Below the pieces are notes generated by a model. It had not been told where the DNA came from. It worked only from the letters and a program-made list of their open reading frames with translations, and did no database searches. Of a stretch of DNA of 64,000 bases, positions 34,705 to 43,483 are shown one piece after another (within the stretch, counting starts at the first letter, position 1; every line of letters begins with the position of its first letter). The stretch is from Alphaproteobacteria bacterium. Lineage in GTDB: Bacteria > Pseudomonadota > Alphaproteobacteria > Rickettsiales > UBA1997. The stretch is from NCBI GenBank assembly GCA_021151765.1, contig JAGKWR010000004.1, positions 1 through 64,000 of the forward strand, written 5' to 3'. The position numbers and the translations under genes are program-made.

Positions 34705-36126
34705 ATGTTTGACGAATTACACGAAGAATGCGGAGTTTTCGCGATTTATAATAGTGCAGATGCTGCAGTAAATACCGCTCTTGGATTACATGCACTACAA
34801 CATCGCGGACAAGAATCTGCCGGAATTGTTACAATGTCAGGTGAATGCTTTTCAGCTCACTTTGCTGAAGGACTGGTTTCTGATAATTTTAACTCAAGCG
34901 ATATTGTTAAAAAATTAGAAGGTAATTTGGCGATTGGACACGTTCGTTATTCAACTGCTGGTAAAAAAACAGCCCGCAATTGTCAGCCAATTTATGCTCA
35001 GCTCAGCTTCGGTTTTTTAGCAATTGCTCATAACGGAAACTTAACCAATGCTAATACTCTGCGTAACCGTTTGATCAAACACGGTGCAATTTTTCAATCA
35101 ACGATGGATACCGAAGTTATAATTCATTTGATTGCACTAAGCCAAAAGCCAACTTTGCACGAAAAAATTATTGATGCCGTTTCGCAAATCGAAGGTGCGT
35201 TTTCTCTAGTTATAATTCACAAAGATGAAATCATTGCAATTCGCGATCCAAATGGAGTTCGTCCACTTTCAATTGCAAAACTAGGAGATGCAATCGCAGT
35301 TGCTTCTGAAACTTGTGCTTTTGATATTATCGGAGCCAAATTTATGAGAGATGTCGAACATGGTGAAATGGTCATTATTAACAAAGATGGCATAAAATCT
35401 TTGCAGCCATTTGAAGCTAAACCATCAAAATTTTGCATTTTTGAGTATGTTTATTTTGCACGTCCAGATAGCACAATTGAAGGCAAGAACGTTTATGCAA
35501 TGCGCAAAAACATTGGAATTGAACTAGCAAAAGAAATTCAAATTGATGCTGATGTTGTTGTTCCAGTTCCTGATTCAGGTGTTCCGGCAGCTATTGGTTA
35601 TGCAGCTCAATCCAAAATACCCTTTGAATTGGGAATTATTCGTAATCACTATGTTGGTCGTACTTTTATCGAACCAACCGATAAAATCCGTCATTTCGGC
35701 GTAAAGTTAAAACACAACGCTAACTTAGAAGTAGTGCAGGGTAAAAGGGTAGTTTTGGTTGATGATAGCTTAGTGCGCGGAACAACTTCTAAAAAGATCG
35801 TTCAGATGATTCGAGATGCGGGCGCAAAAGAAGTTTACATGTTAATTGCCAGTCCGCCAACAATTGCACCTTGTTTTTATGGTGTTGATACTCCAGATAA
35901 AAAAGATTTGGTTGCGGCAAACTACACAACTGAAGAAATCGCCAAGATGATTGGAGTTGATAAATTAGGATATATTTCAATTGATGGTTTGTACCGCGCA
36001 ATCGAAGGTACTAAACGCGATGAAGCTAATCCCCAATATTGCGATGCTTGTTTTACGGATAAATACCCAATTCGTCTTTCTGACAAAGAAGGTGGATCGG
36101 TTCCTTTATTTGATTTCATGAAATAA
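34705..36126 (+). CDS. purF: Amidophosphoribosyltransferase
   Basis: First committed step of purine synthesis: PRPP plus glutamine to phosphoribosylamine. 473 residues. Propeptide MFDELHEE is followed by Cys9, the N-terminal nucleophile after processing, then GVFAIYN. The PRPP loop VVLVDDSLVRGTTSKKIV lies in the C-terminal half. Cysteines in the order FCIFEYVYF, YCDACFTDKYP match the Bacillus-type enzyme that carries a [4Fe-4S] cluster. Followed 2 bp later by xseB. Confidence 0.98.
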   Translation: MFDELHEECGVFAIYNSADAAVNTALGLHALQHRGQESAGIVTMSGECFSAHFAEGLVSDNFNSSDIVKKLEGNLAIGHVRYSTAGKKTARNCQPIYAQLSFGFLAIAHNGNLTNANTLRNRLIKHGAIFQSTMDTEVIIHLIALSQKPTLHEKIIDAVSQIEGAFSLVIIHKDEIIAIRDPNGVRPLSIAKLGDAIAVASETCAFDIIGAKFMRDVEHGEMVIINKDGIKSLQPFEAKPSKFCIFEYVYFARPDSTIEGKNVYAMRKNIGIELAKEIQIDADVVVPVPDSGVPAAIGYAAQSKIPFELGIIRNHYVGRTFIEPTDKIRHFGVKLKHNANLEVVQGKRVVLVDDSLVRGTTSKKIVQMIRDAGAKEVYMLIASPPTIAPCFYGVDTPDKKDLVAANYTTEEIAKMIGVDKLGYISIDGLYRAIEGTKRDEANPQYCDACFTDKYPIRLSDKEGGSVPLFDFMK

Positions 36127-36128
36127 GT

Positions 36129-36350
36129 ATGGCTACTAAATCTTCAAAATTTTCAATTGAGAAAGTCGCTAAAATGGACTTTGAATCTGCGGCAACAAGA
36201 TTAGAAGAAATTGTCGAAATTTTGTCATCCGAGAAAATAAATCTTGATTCAATGGTTGATTTATATGAAGAGGGAATGGCTTTAAAAGATCATTGTTCCA
36301 AACGTCTCGATGAGGCTAAGTTGAAAATTGAGACAATCACTAAAAAGTAA
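36129..36350 (+). CDS. xseB: Exodeoxyribonuclease VII small subunit
   Basis: 73 residues, two-helix hairpin. DFESAATRLEEIVEILSSEKINLDSMVDLYEEGM and the LDEAKLKIE tail are typical; it binds XseA in a single-strand-specific exonuclease. XseA is not in the window. 2 bp after purF, 73 bp before pgsA. Confidence 0.93.
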   Translation: MATKSSKFSIEKVAKMDFESAATRLEEIVEILSSEKINLDSMVDLYEEGMALKDHCSKRLDEAKLKIETITKK

Positions 36351-36423
36351 AACGTTAAACTTTAAATCAAAAAATCAAGAATCTAAACCCTGCTATACCA
36401 TAAAAACTTAAAAGAAATTTTAA

Positions 36424-37035
36424 ATGTTTAACACAAAACAAATTCCTAATTTTCTAACAACATTCCGCATTGTAATTATTCCTGTTTTGATATTTTCATT
36501 TTATATCCCAGGAATGGTTTCAAATGTCATTGCCGCAACACTTTTCGCCATTGCTGCAATCACAGATTATTTTGATGGATACTTTGCTAGAGTTTTAAAA
36601 GTTCAGTCAAATTTCGGGCGTTGTCTTGATCCAATAGCTGACAAACTTTTGGTTATTGTCGCAATTGTAATGTTGATCAACTTCAGCAATCGCAATCTAT
36701 GGATTTTGATTCCAGGCTTAATAATTATTTGTCGTGAAGTTTTAGTGTCTGGTTTGCGTGAATTTTTGGCGGAAATTCATGTCAGCGTTCCCGTTAGCAA
36801 ATTGGCAAAATACAAAACCATGGTACAAATGGTTGCGATAACTGGTTTATTACTCGGTGAAAACGGAACAGATTACACTTTCTATTATTTGATTGGAAAC
36901 TGGATTGAAATGGGGATCAAATTCTTGATGGTTTACGTTGTGGTGGTGTTGGCAAAATTGCTTTTTTGCTTTGCTGCCGTTCTAACGGTAATCACTGGAT
37001 ACGCTTATTTCCGCGTCGGTTTAAGAAATATGTAA
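36424..37035 (+). CDS. pgsA: CDP-diacylglycerol-glycerol-3-phosphate 3-phosphatidyltransferase
   Basis: Inner-membrane enzyme making phosphatidylglycerophosphate from CDP-DAG and glycerol-3-P. 203 residues, about five helices. The CDP-alcohol motif D-x2-D-G-x2-A-R-x8-G-x3-D-x3-D is complete (D48, D51, G52, A55, R56, G65, D69, D73). Its 3' end overlaps the convergent ribF by 15 bp. Confidence 0.95.
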   Translation: MFNTKQIPNFLTTFRIVIIPVLIFSFYIPGMVSNVIAATLFAIAAITDYFDGYFARVLKVQSNFGRCLDPIADKLLVIVAIVMLINFSNRNLWILIPGLIIICREVLVSGLREFLAEIHVSVPVSKLAKYKTMVQMVAITGLLLGENGTDYTFYYLIGNWIEMGIKFLMVYVVVVLAKLLFCFAAVLTVITGYAYFRVGLRNM

Positions 37036-37932
37036 GATATCTTTTCTTATCTGTTCTTTCAGTTCGTCAATTGAGGCGAATTTTTTTTCCTCTCGCACAA
37101 AATCAACAAATTCCACAGTTATTTTTTTACCGTAGATATCGCCAAAAAACCCTAAAATATGGGTTTCAAAAAGTTGTTCACTGTCTTGCGTAATGGTTGG
37201 TTTTACACCGAAATTAGTGATTGATGGCCATTTTTTACAACTTCCCGCAATAGAAGTTAAAGTTTTGTAAACCCCAAATTTTGGTTTAATTGCTTGTGGT
37301 TTGGCAAACAAATTAGCAGTTGGAAACCCAAGTTGGTTCGCCAATTTACGACCATTTTTAACCAAGCCGCTAATCATAAAATTTTTACCAAGCAATTGAT
37401 TCGCTTCATGAATTTTACCGGTAGAAATCAACTTTCTAATCATGCTTGATGAGAAAATTTGATTATCTTCACCGACAGCTTCAATGCGATTTAGCGTTAA
37501 ATCAAATTGTGAAGACATATTCTTCAAAAAAGCAAAATCACCTTGGCGATTTTTTCCAAATGAAAAATCATAGCCAACTGTCAGATTTTTTGTATTCAAA
37601 TCATGTGATAAATATTTCACAAAATCATTCGCCGAAAGGTTGGAAGTTTTTTGGTTAAAAGGCAGAACTATTACATAATCAATTTGCTTTTGACGAAAAA
37701 TTTCTAGCTTTTGCGCCAAAGAAGTGATGCGAAAATTATTGGCTTTGCCGCCTTGAAAGAAGCTGACTGGGTGAGGTTCGAAAGTCAAAATTGCTGACTT
37801 CAAGTTTTTTTCTTTGGCAATTTGTTTTACATCATCAATGATTTTTGCGTGACCAAGATGAACGCCATCAAAATTGCCAATCGTAAGCGCAAGCGGTTGA
37901 TTTATCTGAGTTAGATGACGAATTACAAACAT
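37021..37932 (-). CDS. ribF: Bifunctional riboflavin kinase / FAD synthetase
   Basis: Makes FMN and FAD. The ATG at 37932 is chosen because the family N-terminus starts just before LALTIGNFDGVHLGHAKII; the frame is open to 38019 but the added stretch would overlap the SBP gene. 303 residues. Adenylyltransferase domain: the GNFDGVHLGH nucleotide motif and VGYDFSFGKNRQGD. Riboflavin kinase domain: LGFPTANLF, FGVYKTLT and the terminal LREKFAS-like REEKKFASIDELKEQI. Divergent from the YejA-like gene with only 7 bp between starts, so its promoter must lie in or near the neighbouring coding region. Confidence 0.95.
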   Translation of the reverse strand: MFVIRHLTQINQPLALTIGNFDGVHLGHAKIIDDVKQIAKEKNLKSAILTFEPHPVSFFQGGKANNFRITSLAQKLEIFRQKQIDYVIVLPFNQKTSNLSANDFVKYLSHDLNTKNLTVGYDFSFGKNRQGDFAFLKNMSSQFDLTLNRIEAVGEDNQIFSSSMIRKLISTGKIHEANQLLGKNFMISGLVKNGRKLANQLGFPTANLFAKPQAIKPKFGVYKTLTSIAGSCKKWPSITNFGVKPTITQDSEQLFETHILGFFGDIYGKKITVEFVDFVREEKKFASIDELKEQIRKDILHIS

Positions 37933-37939
37933 TGAAATT

Positions 37940-39700
37940 ATGAAGATATTTAAAGATAAACCGATTTTAAAATGGCTATTCTTAAAGCTTAATTTTTTTA
38001 TAATATTTTTTGCTATCAATTCTTCAGCCTTTGCGAATCAAAAATATGAAGCAAATATTTCAACTTTTGGTGATGCCAAATATCCAGCTAATTTTCATCA
38101 CTTCGAATATGTTGATCCAAATGCAGTTAAAAAAGGGGAAATTAAATTTGGTGTTGAAGGAACATTCAATAATCTAAATCCCTTTATTTTAAAAGGTTTG
38201 AGTGCCGCAGGTTTGTCATATATTTTCGATTCTTTAATGGAAGGTTCGGATGATGAAATTTCCGCGCGTTATCCTTTGATTGCTGAAGCGGTAAAAATTT
38301 CCGACGACAAAAAACGAATTACTTTCAAATTACGTAAAATCGCTAAGTGGCATGATGGCAAAGAAATCAATGCTGATGACGTAATTTTCACTTTCGAAAA
38401 ATTAACTAAAGATGGCCATCCGAGCTATAAAATGATTTATCGCGATGTTGAAAAAGTTGTAAAACTATCAAGTCACGAGGTGCAATTTGTTTTAAAAAAT
38501 AATCAAAATCGTGATTTGCCAGTCTTAATAGCCTCAATGCAAATTTTGCCAAAACATTATTTTGAGAAGGTTGATTTCGCTAAAACCACACTTGTATCGC
38601 CAATCGGTTCTGGTCCCTACAAAATCAGTGAAGTTGATGCTGGAAAATCGATAAGTTATCAACGTCAAGAAAACTATTGGGGCAAAGATTTACCGGTTAA
38701 TCGTGGCCGCTATAATTTTGATCGCATTACTTTTGATTATTATCGTGATAACAACGTTTTGATCGAAGCTTTTAAAGCTAGAAAATACGATTTACGCCAA
38801 GAAAATATCGCACGAAATTGGGCCAATGCTTACAATATTGAAGCCGTAAAAAATGGCGAAATTATTAAAAAAGAGATTCCAAATTCTCTGCCAGCTCCGG
38901 CACAAGCTTTCGTATTAAATTTACGCAAAGAGAAATTCCAAAATCTCGCTTTGCGCAAAGCTTTAACATACGCTTTTGATTTTGAATGGCTGAAAGATCA
39001 TATTTTTTACGGGGCCTATAAACGTACAGAAAGCTATTTTCCGAATACTGATTTTGGTTATAAAAATTTCACCATGCCGAAATCACAAGGCGATGGTTTT
39101 AACCGTGCGAATCTGATTGCGGCAAAAAATATATTGGACGAAGCGGGTTATAAAATTGTTAAGCAAAAATTGATTGATCCAAAAACTAATCAACAAGTTG
39201 CGATCGAATTTTTGATTGATTCTCCATCTTTTCAAATGGTGATAGCGCCTTTTGTTAAAAATTTACAAAAACTAGGAATCGCCGCAAAAGTGCGTTTTGT
39301 TGAAGAAAATCAATATCAAACACGAGTTAACAATTTTGATTTTGATGTTGTTGTCGGAGTTTTTGGACAATCTTTAATTCCGGGAAATGAGCTGTTTTCC
39401 TATTGGCATTCTTCGCAAAAAGACATTAAAGGTTCGCAAAATTTGTCAGGTTTGAATGATAAATTTGTTGATGATTTGGTTATAAAAATCGCTCAGTCGA
39501 AAAATAAAAATGAGTTGATGAATTTGACCAAAACTTTTGATAAGCACATGCTTGAAAATTATTACACTATCTTGCAGTGGCACAATAATAGTTATCGTGT
39601 TTTGTATCGTAATATTTTTGCAATGCCAAACGTAACACCCAAATACTCCTTAGGTATTGATAGTTGGTTTTTAAACGGCGAACAAAGTTCGCAAAAATGA
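37940..39700 (+). CDS. Extracellular solute-binding protein, family 5 (YejA-like)
   Basis: Periplasmic binding protein for oligopeptide- or microcin-C-type ABC uptake. 586 residues with signal peptide (KWLFLKLNFFIIFFAINSSAFA). The N-terminus of the mature part (FGDAKYPANFHHFEYVDPNA) and the LNPFILKG, SLMEGSDDE and KWHDGKEINADDVIFTFEK segments match the YejA subfamily. No ABC membrane or ATPase genes (YejB/E/F) follow within the window, so the partner genes, if present, are elsewhere. Ends in a terminator that overlaps the stop. Confidence 0.9.
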   Translation: MKIFKDKPILKWLFLKLNFFIIFFAINSSAFANQKYEANISTFGDAKYPANFHHFEYVDPNAVKKGEIKFGVEGTFNNLNPFILKGLSAAGLSYIFDSLMEGSDDEISARYPLIAEAVKISDDKKRITFKLRKIAKWHDGKEINADDVIFTFEKLTKDGHPSYKMIYRDVEKVVKLSSHEVQFVLKNNQNRDLPVLIASMQILPKHYFEKVDFAKTTLVSPIGSGPYKISEVDAGKSISYQRQENYWGKDLPVNRGRYNFDRITFDYYRDNNVLIEAFKARKYDLRQENIARNWANAYNIEAVKNGEIIKKEIPNSLPAPAQAFVLNLRKEKFQNLALRKALTYAFDFEWLKDHIFYGAYKRTESYFPNTDFGYKNFTMPKSQGDGFNRANLIAAKNILDEAGYKIVKQKLIDPKTNQQVAIEFLIDSPSFQMVIAPFVKNLQKLGIAAKVRFVEENQYQTRVNNFDFDVVVGVFGQSLIPGNELFSYWHSSQKDIKGSQNLSGLNDKFVDDLVIKIAQSKNKNELMNLTKTFDKHMLENYYTILQWHNNSYRVLYRNIFAMPNVTPKYSLGIDSWFLNGEQSSQK

Positions 39701-39720
39701 CCTAAACGGTCATTTTTAGT
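39693..39720 (+). terminator. Rho-independent terminator overlapping the YejA-like stop
   Basis: AAAAATGACC (39693-39702) pairs with GGTCATTTTT (39708-39717) around a 5-nt loop; the stop TGA (39698-39700) sits in the left arm and the T run closes the structure. A second GC-rich hairpin, GGGCAACAGC with GCTGCTTGCCC (39728-39751), follows. Confidence 0.8.
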
Positions 39721-40208
39721 TTAAAAAGGGCAACAGCTACGCTGCTTGCCCGGGCGCGAGTCGTCTTCGAGCAAAGCGAGAAAAGCGACGAAGCGTGATA
39801 AATCTCAAACTCTAACCACCCCCAAACTTAAAAAAACCAAATCCCATCCCCAAACCCTTCGAGCAAAGCGACGAAGGCTTATAAATCCAAAACTTCAGCA
39901 ATCCCCAAACTCAAAAAAACCAAATCCCAAACGAAAACCCTTCGAGCAAAGCGACGAAGGCTGATAAACCTCAAACTCTAACCACTCCCAAACTTAAAAA
40001 AACCAAATCCCATCCCCAAACCCTTCGAGCAAAGCGACGAAGGCTGATTGAACGAAAACTTCAATCACCATCAAACAAAGCAACAAACCCTAATAAACCC
40101 AAAACCCCAACCAAACAGAAATCATACAAATCTATAATCTTGTGACTTGATAAAGCCAATCCAAACAATATTTTTACTTCACCAAACAACTCAAATTTAA
40201 ATTACTCT
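39701..40208. other. Non-coding stretch before nfu
   Basis: Terminator, a second GC-rich hairpin (39728-39751), the 83-bp tandem repeat, and about 165 bp of A/C-rich DNA with decayed repeat-like words. No convincing ORF; the open frame through the repeat is repeat-driven. The plus strand is strikingly A+C-rich, unlike its neighbours. Confidence 0.7.
39764..40043. repeat. 83-bp tandem repeat with hairpin core
   Basis: Four copies of a core with ends CCTTCG...CGAAGG (exact in copies 2-4: 39856-39877, 39939-39960, 40022-40043; the first, from 39764, is variant with a 9-bp insertion). Spacing is 83 bp between copies 2-3 and 3-4, and 92 (83 + 9) between 1 and 2. The core is a potential stem-loop. 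The linker is A/C-rich with AAAAAAACCAAATCCC. Linkers 1 and 3 are more alike than 2. Confidence 0.85.
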
Positions 40209-40769
40209 ATGTTTATCCAAACTGAAGAAACACCCAATCCAGCGACTTTAAAATTTATTCCAGACGGTCAAATTGTTTTAGCGCAAGGAACTGCAGAATT
40301 CAAAAATCAGAAATCAGCTGCGACCAAATCTCCTTTGGCACTACAACTTTTTGAAGTTAGCGGAGTAGAAGCAATTTTTTTAGGACGCGATTTTATCACA
40401 ATCACCAAATCAGATAAAACAGAATGGTCGAAAATTAAAGCCGATATTCAGGCAATAATTATGGATTTTTTCGTCTCGAACAAACCAGTAATGTACGATG
40501 CAGTTAGTGAAGAAGTGAGCAGCGATGAAGACAGTGAAATCGTCAAACAAATCAAAGAATTAATCGAAGTGAAAGTGCGTCCTGCAGTTGCGATGGACGG
40601 CGGTGACATCATTTTCCATTCTTTTGAAGATGGAATTGTGAGATTGCAGTTGAAAGGTTCATGTTCTGGTTGTCCAAGCTCAACAATTACCTTGAAAAAC
40701 GGCATTGAAAACATGCTGAAACACTACATTCCAGAAGTTGAGTCAGTAGAGCAAATTTTTGAAGATTAA
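40209..40769 (+). CDS. NfuA/Nfu-type iron-sulfur scaffold protein
   Basis: Delivers [4Fe-4S] clusters to client enzymes. 186 residues: N-terminal Nfu_N domain (MFIQTEETPNPATLKFIPDG onward) and a C-terminal NifU-like domain with the C152-S-G-C155 cluster-binding motif. This is the mitochondrial Nfu1/alphaproteobacterial architecture. Likely clients in this window are LeuC and PurF. Followed by a hairpin (40789-40822) and a tRNA on the other strand. Confidence 0.95.
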   Translation: MFIQTEETPNPATLKFIPDGQIVLAQGTAEFKNQKSAATKSPLALQLFEVSGVEAIFLGRDFITITKSDKTEWSKIKADIQAIIMDFFVSNKPVMYDAVSEEVSSDEDSEIVKQIKELIEVKVRPAVAMDGGDIIFHSFEDGIVRLQLKGSCSGCPSSTITLKNGIENMLKHYIPEVESVEQIFED

Positions 40770-40788
40770 GAAAGAAGTCTTTTAGTAA

Positions 40789-40822
40789 TAAATTTAGCAG
40801 AAACACTTTTGCTAAATTTATG
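40789..40822. terminator. Hairpin between nfu and tRNA-Arg, possible terminator
   Basis: A perfect 11-bp stem, TAAATTTAGCA with TGCTAAATTTA, with a 12-nt loop, sits between convergent nfu and tRNA-Arg. The U tract is weak on both strands, so it may terminate either transcript without certainty. Confidence 0.5.
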
Positions 40823-40832
40823 AATATTTTTG

Positions 40833-40907
40833 GCGCACCCGGCGGGACTTGAACCCACAACCTTTGCCTTCGGAAAGCAACACTCTATCCAGTTGAGCTA
40901 CGGATGC
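40833..40907 (-). tRNA. tRNA-Arg (CCG)
   Basis: Minus-strand cloverleaf: acceptor GCATCCG (5' end at 40907) with CGGGTGC, anticodon loop TTCCGAA (anticodon CCG), T-arm GTGGG/CCCGC, discriminator G and encoded CCA (40833-40835). 75 nt. Confidence 0.95.
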
Positions 40908-40948
40908 ATTTGGAAGTGAAAATGAAATCTAAAATCAAAATCTAAAAT

Positions 40949-41683
40949 ATGAAAGAAGTTGTTAGTGCAGCATTTGTGATGATTGGAGATGAGATTTTAT
41001 CTGGTCGAACTGAAGATAAAAATCTCAACTTCTTAGCAAAAAATTTAACTGAAATGGGAATTTCGCTCAAAGAAGTTCGTGTTGTTGCCGATGTTGAATC
41101 AGAAATTATTGCTGCTGTACAAGCGGTTTCTAAGAAATTCGATTATGTTTTTACCAGCGGCGGGATAGGGCCAACTCATGATGACATAACTTCGGAAGCA
41201 ATTGCCAAAGCTTTTAATGATGAAATTGTGCAAAACCAAGTTGCCACTGAAATTTTGGAAAATTACTACGGCAAAGAAAATCTTAACCAAGCGCGTTTGA
41301 AAATGGCTTGCGTTCCAAGCAAAGCTAAGTTGCTTGATAATCCGGTTTCTTCCGCTCCGGGCTTTAGAATCGAAAATGTTTTTGTTATGGCAGGAGTTCC
41401 AAAGATTTTTCAGGCAATGTTTTTTGCAGCAGCTAAAGAATTAATCGGTGGAAAAAAAGTAAAATCACAAGAGCTCAAAACTACTTTAACAGAAAGTATG
41501 CTAGCCAAAGAGTTTGAAGATTTACAAAAAAAATACCATCAAGTTGTGATGGGAAGCTATCCATTTGAAGGCGGAACTTCTTTAGTATTTCGCAGTAAAG
41601 AATATGAAGTACTTGATAAATCTGTAACAGAAATGGCTGAAATTCTTGAAAGAATAAAAAGCGGATCAATAATTTCGGCTTAA
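40949..41683 (+). CDS. CinA-like MoaB/MogA-fold protein
   Basis: 244 residues with the molybdopterin-binding fold found in MoaB, MogA and the N-terminal domain of CinA. AAFVMIGDEILSGRTEDKN and VFTSGGIGPTHDDITSEAIA are the CinA/MoaB signatures. The C-terminal CinA deamidase domain is absent, so this is a stand-alone N-terminal type. Members have been linked to NMN/ADP-ribose pyrophosphatase activity as well as to molybdopterin; which applies here is not evident. 26 bp before virB8. Confidence 0.87.
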   Translation: MKEVVSAAFVMIGDEILSGRTEDKNLNFLAKNLTEMGISLKEVRVVADVESEIIAAVQAVSKKFDYVFTSGGIGPTHDDITSEAIAKAFNDEIVQNQVATEILENYYGKENLNQARLKMACVPSKAKLLDNPVSSAPGFRIENVFVMAGVPKIFQAMFFAAAKELIGGKKVKSQELKTTLTESMLAKEFEDLQKKYHQVVMGSYPFEGGTSLVFRSKEYEVLDKSVTEMAEILERIKSGSIISA

Positions 41684-41709
41684 TATTTCCTCTCATTTAC
41701 TTCCCAAAA

Positions 41710-42567
41710 ATGGAACAAAAATTCGAAGCTTTAAAAAAAGAAGATCCTGAGCAATTACGCGATAGCTTTGAATTCGTCAAATCTTCAGTAAAAGACGGTA
41801 GTTATTTTCGTGATGGCTTAGAGTGGTATCTTTTTCGTTACGTAAACCCAGTTTGTCAAAGAACAATATTATCTGTTGCTGGAATAGTTTCTTTCGTGGT
41901 TTGTTACGCACTTATAAACATGATAAGTAGTGCGTTTCCTTTGGTACAAAAAGATCCAATAATTATTCGTGCTTACGACTCTTCGCGTTATTTTCCTAAT
42001 TTAATCCCATTAAAGCCTCATGAAAAGGGAATGGGATCTGATAAATATGATTCAAATATTACTACTGTTGATGAAGCGGTGCTTAAATATTTGCTTTCGA
42101 TTTATATAAAAGACCGTGAGAGCTACAACTACAGCAAAGCTGAAATAGAAGATGTGAACACTAAATTTGCTAGAATCAGAAACACTTCCAATGAAGCTGA
42201 ATATCGTGAATTTCAACTTTACATGAGTAAAGATAACCCACAAAGTCCGGTTTTAAATTTTGGTAAGAATAGTTGGCGAGAAGTTAATATTTTATCGGTT
42301 AGATTCATTAAGAAGGAATCAACTGATTTAGCAGGAAAAGCCCGCGATTTCATTTCAACCAAAATACCAAATCAGGCAGAAGTTAGGTTCACTGCTGTTT
42401 TAAAAACCACAGATGAAAACGGATCTGTCAAAAGTGAAAATCAAAACTATTTGGCAAAAATCAGTTTCTCTTTCAAAGGAGCGACAAAAATCGATAAAAA
42501 TGATAAAAATTCTGATCGTAATCTCGGTTTTGTGGTTAAAAGCTATAAATTATTTAAGGTAAATTGA
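41710..42567 (+). CDS. virB8: Type IV secretion system protein VirB8
   Basis: Inner-membrane assembly factor of the type IV channel. 285 residues: about 50 cytoplasmic residues, one helix (about 52-72), then the periplasmic NTF2-like domain with WREVNILSVRFI, EVRFTAVLKTT and NYLAKISFSF. YLLSIYIKDRESYNY is the early helix/strand region typical of VirB8. Its stop overlaps the virB9 start (TGATG), so the pair is cotranscribed. These are the periplasmic and outer-membrane partners of VirB10, which lies 20 kb upstream. Confidence 0.93.
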   Translation: MEQKFEALKKEDPEQLRDSFEFVKSSVKDGSYFRDGLEWYLFRYVNPVCQRTILSVAGIVSFVVCYALINMISSAFPLVQKDPIIIRAYDSSRYFPNLIPLKPHEKGMGSDKYDSNITTVDEAVLKYLLSIYIKDRESYNYSKAEIEDVNTKFARIRNTSNEAEYREFQLYMSKDNPQSPVLNFGKNSWREVNILSVRFIKKESTDLAGKARDFISTKIPNQAEVRFTAVLKTTDENGSVKSENQNYLAKISFSFKGATKIDKNDKNSDRNLGFVVKSYKLFKVN

Positions 42568-43460
42568 TGAAATTTTTTAGATTAATAATTTTGGTTTTTT
42601 TGTTGTGTTCGCCTTTTATGGCAAAAGCAGCACAGCAACCAAGATTTTTAGGAACGGAAAAAAAATTTAGAAGCTACGTTTATAATCCAAACGAAGTCTA
42701 TTTGTATTTAGGGCACTACACCTACCAAGGTTTTATAGAATTTGAATCAGGTGAAACGATTAGTACAATTTCTATGGGTGACCCATCGCTTTGGATGTTC
42801 GAACATTTGCAAAACCGTCTATTTTTGAAACCAGTTGGTGAAGATAACTCTGAAACTAACATGACTGTTATCACCAATAAAAGAATTTATCACTTTGAGT
42901 TAATGGCTAAAGAAGCCAAAGGTATTAACGATAAAGACTTAATCTTCGTCGCTAAATTTGTTTATCCAGATGAAAAAGATAAAAATATCGTCCAATTCCC
43001 CAAAGCTGACAAATCAGATGAGCCTAATCTGCAAGATTTGAGTATTTATAATTTTAACTACCAATATACCGGTGAACCTTCAATTGCGCCTTTGAAAGTA
43101 TTTGATAATGGTGAATTTACTTATTTCCAATTCCCAAAGAAAAATGCTGAGATTCCGGCGATATTTACGGTTGATGCTGCTGGTTTTGAATCTTTGGTGA
43201 ACTTTCGTGCTGCTGGTCAATACATTATTGTAGAACGTGTTGCACCGCAATTCACCTTGCGTGATGGCCCAGATATTGTATGCGTTTATAACACAACAAT
43301 GTACAGCAATGGCAAAGTAGTTAGTGGACCAAGAAGTCTTAATAATCCTGCAACTCCTAGCTCATTTGCAGTACCTCCGGTTCAAGAATCTATTCCACAA
43401 CAAATGATGCAGCAACCAACTTCAAGTGGCAGAATGTCATCTCCAAGAGTTCTTCAATAA
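42567..43460 (+). CDS. virB9: Type IV secretion system protein VirB9
   Basis: Outer-membrane core component. The ATG at 42567 gives the signal peptide MKFFRLIILVFLLCSPFMAKA; a TTG one codon upstream is less likely. VirB9/CagX features: YNPNEVYLYLGHYTYQGFIEF, ETISTISMGDPSLWMF, NMTVITNKRIYHFEL and the C-terminal FDNGEFTYFQFP with YIIVERVAPQFTLRDG. The last ~35 residues are Pro/Ser/Gln-rich, extending beyond typical members. Followed 23 bp later by leuS. Confidence 0.93.
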   Translation: MKFFRLIILVFLLCSPFMAKAAQQPRFLGTEKKFRSYVYNPNEVYLYLGHYTYQGFIEFESGETISTISMGDPSLWMFEHLQNRLFLKPVGEDNSETNMTVITNKRIYHFELMAKEAKGINDKDLIFVAKFVYPDEKDKNIVQFPKADKSDEPNLQDLSIYNFNYQYTGEPSIAPLKVFDNGEFTYFQFPKKNAEIPAIFTVDAAGFESLVNFRAAGQYIIVERVAPQFTLRDGPDIVCVYNTTMYSNGKVVSGPRSLNNPATPSSFAVPPVQESIPQQMMQQPTSSGRMSSPRVLQ

Positions 43461-43483
43461 AATAAAAAATTACTTCAGAAACT

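Noticed and set aside
37933..38019. Longer start of ribF (to 38019)
   Set aside because: It would overlap the signal-peptide region of the divergent binding-protein gene and adds no family sequence.
39746..39964. 72-aa basic ORF through the 83-bp repeat
   Set aside because: It is basic, repeat-driven and has no family character; the repeat period (83, not a multiple of 3) changes the reading between copies.
39764..40043. 83-bp repeats as a CRISPR array
   Set aside because: Only four copies, 22-bp hairpin cores with 61-bp linkers that resemble each other, and no cas genes; a CRISPR has diverse spacers.
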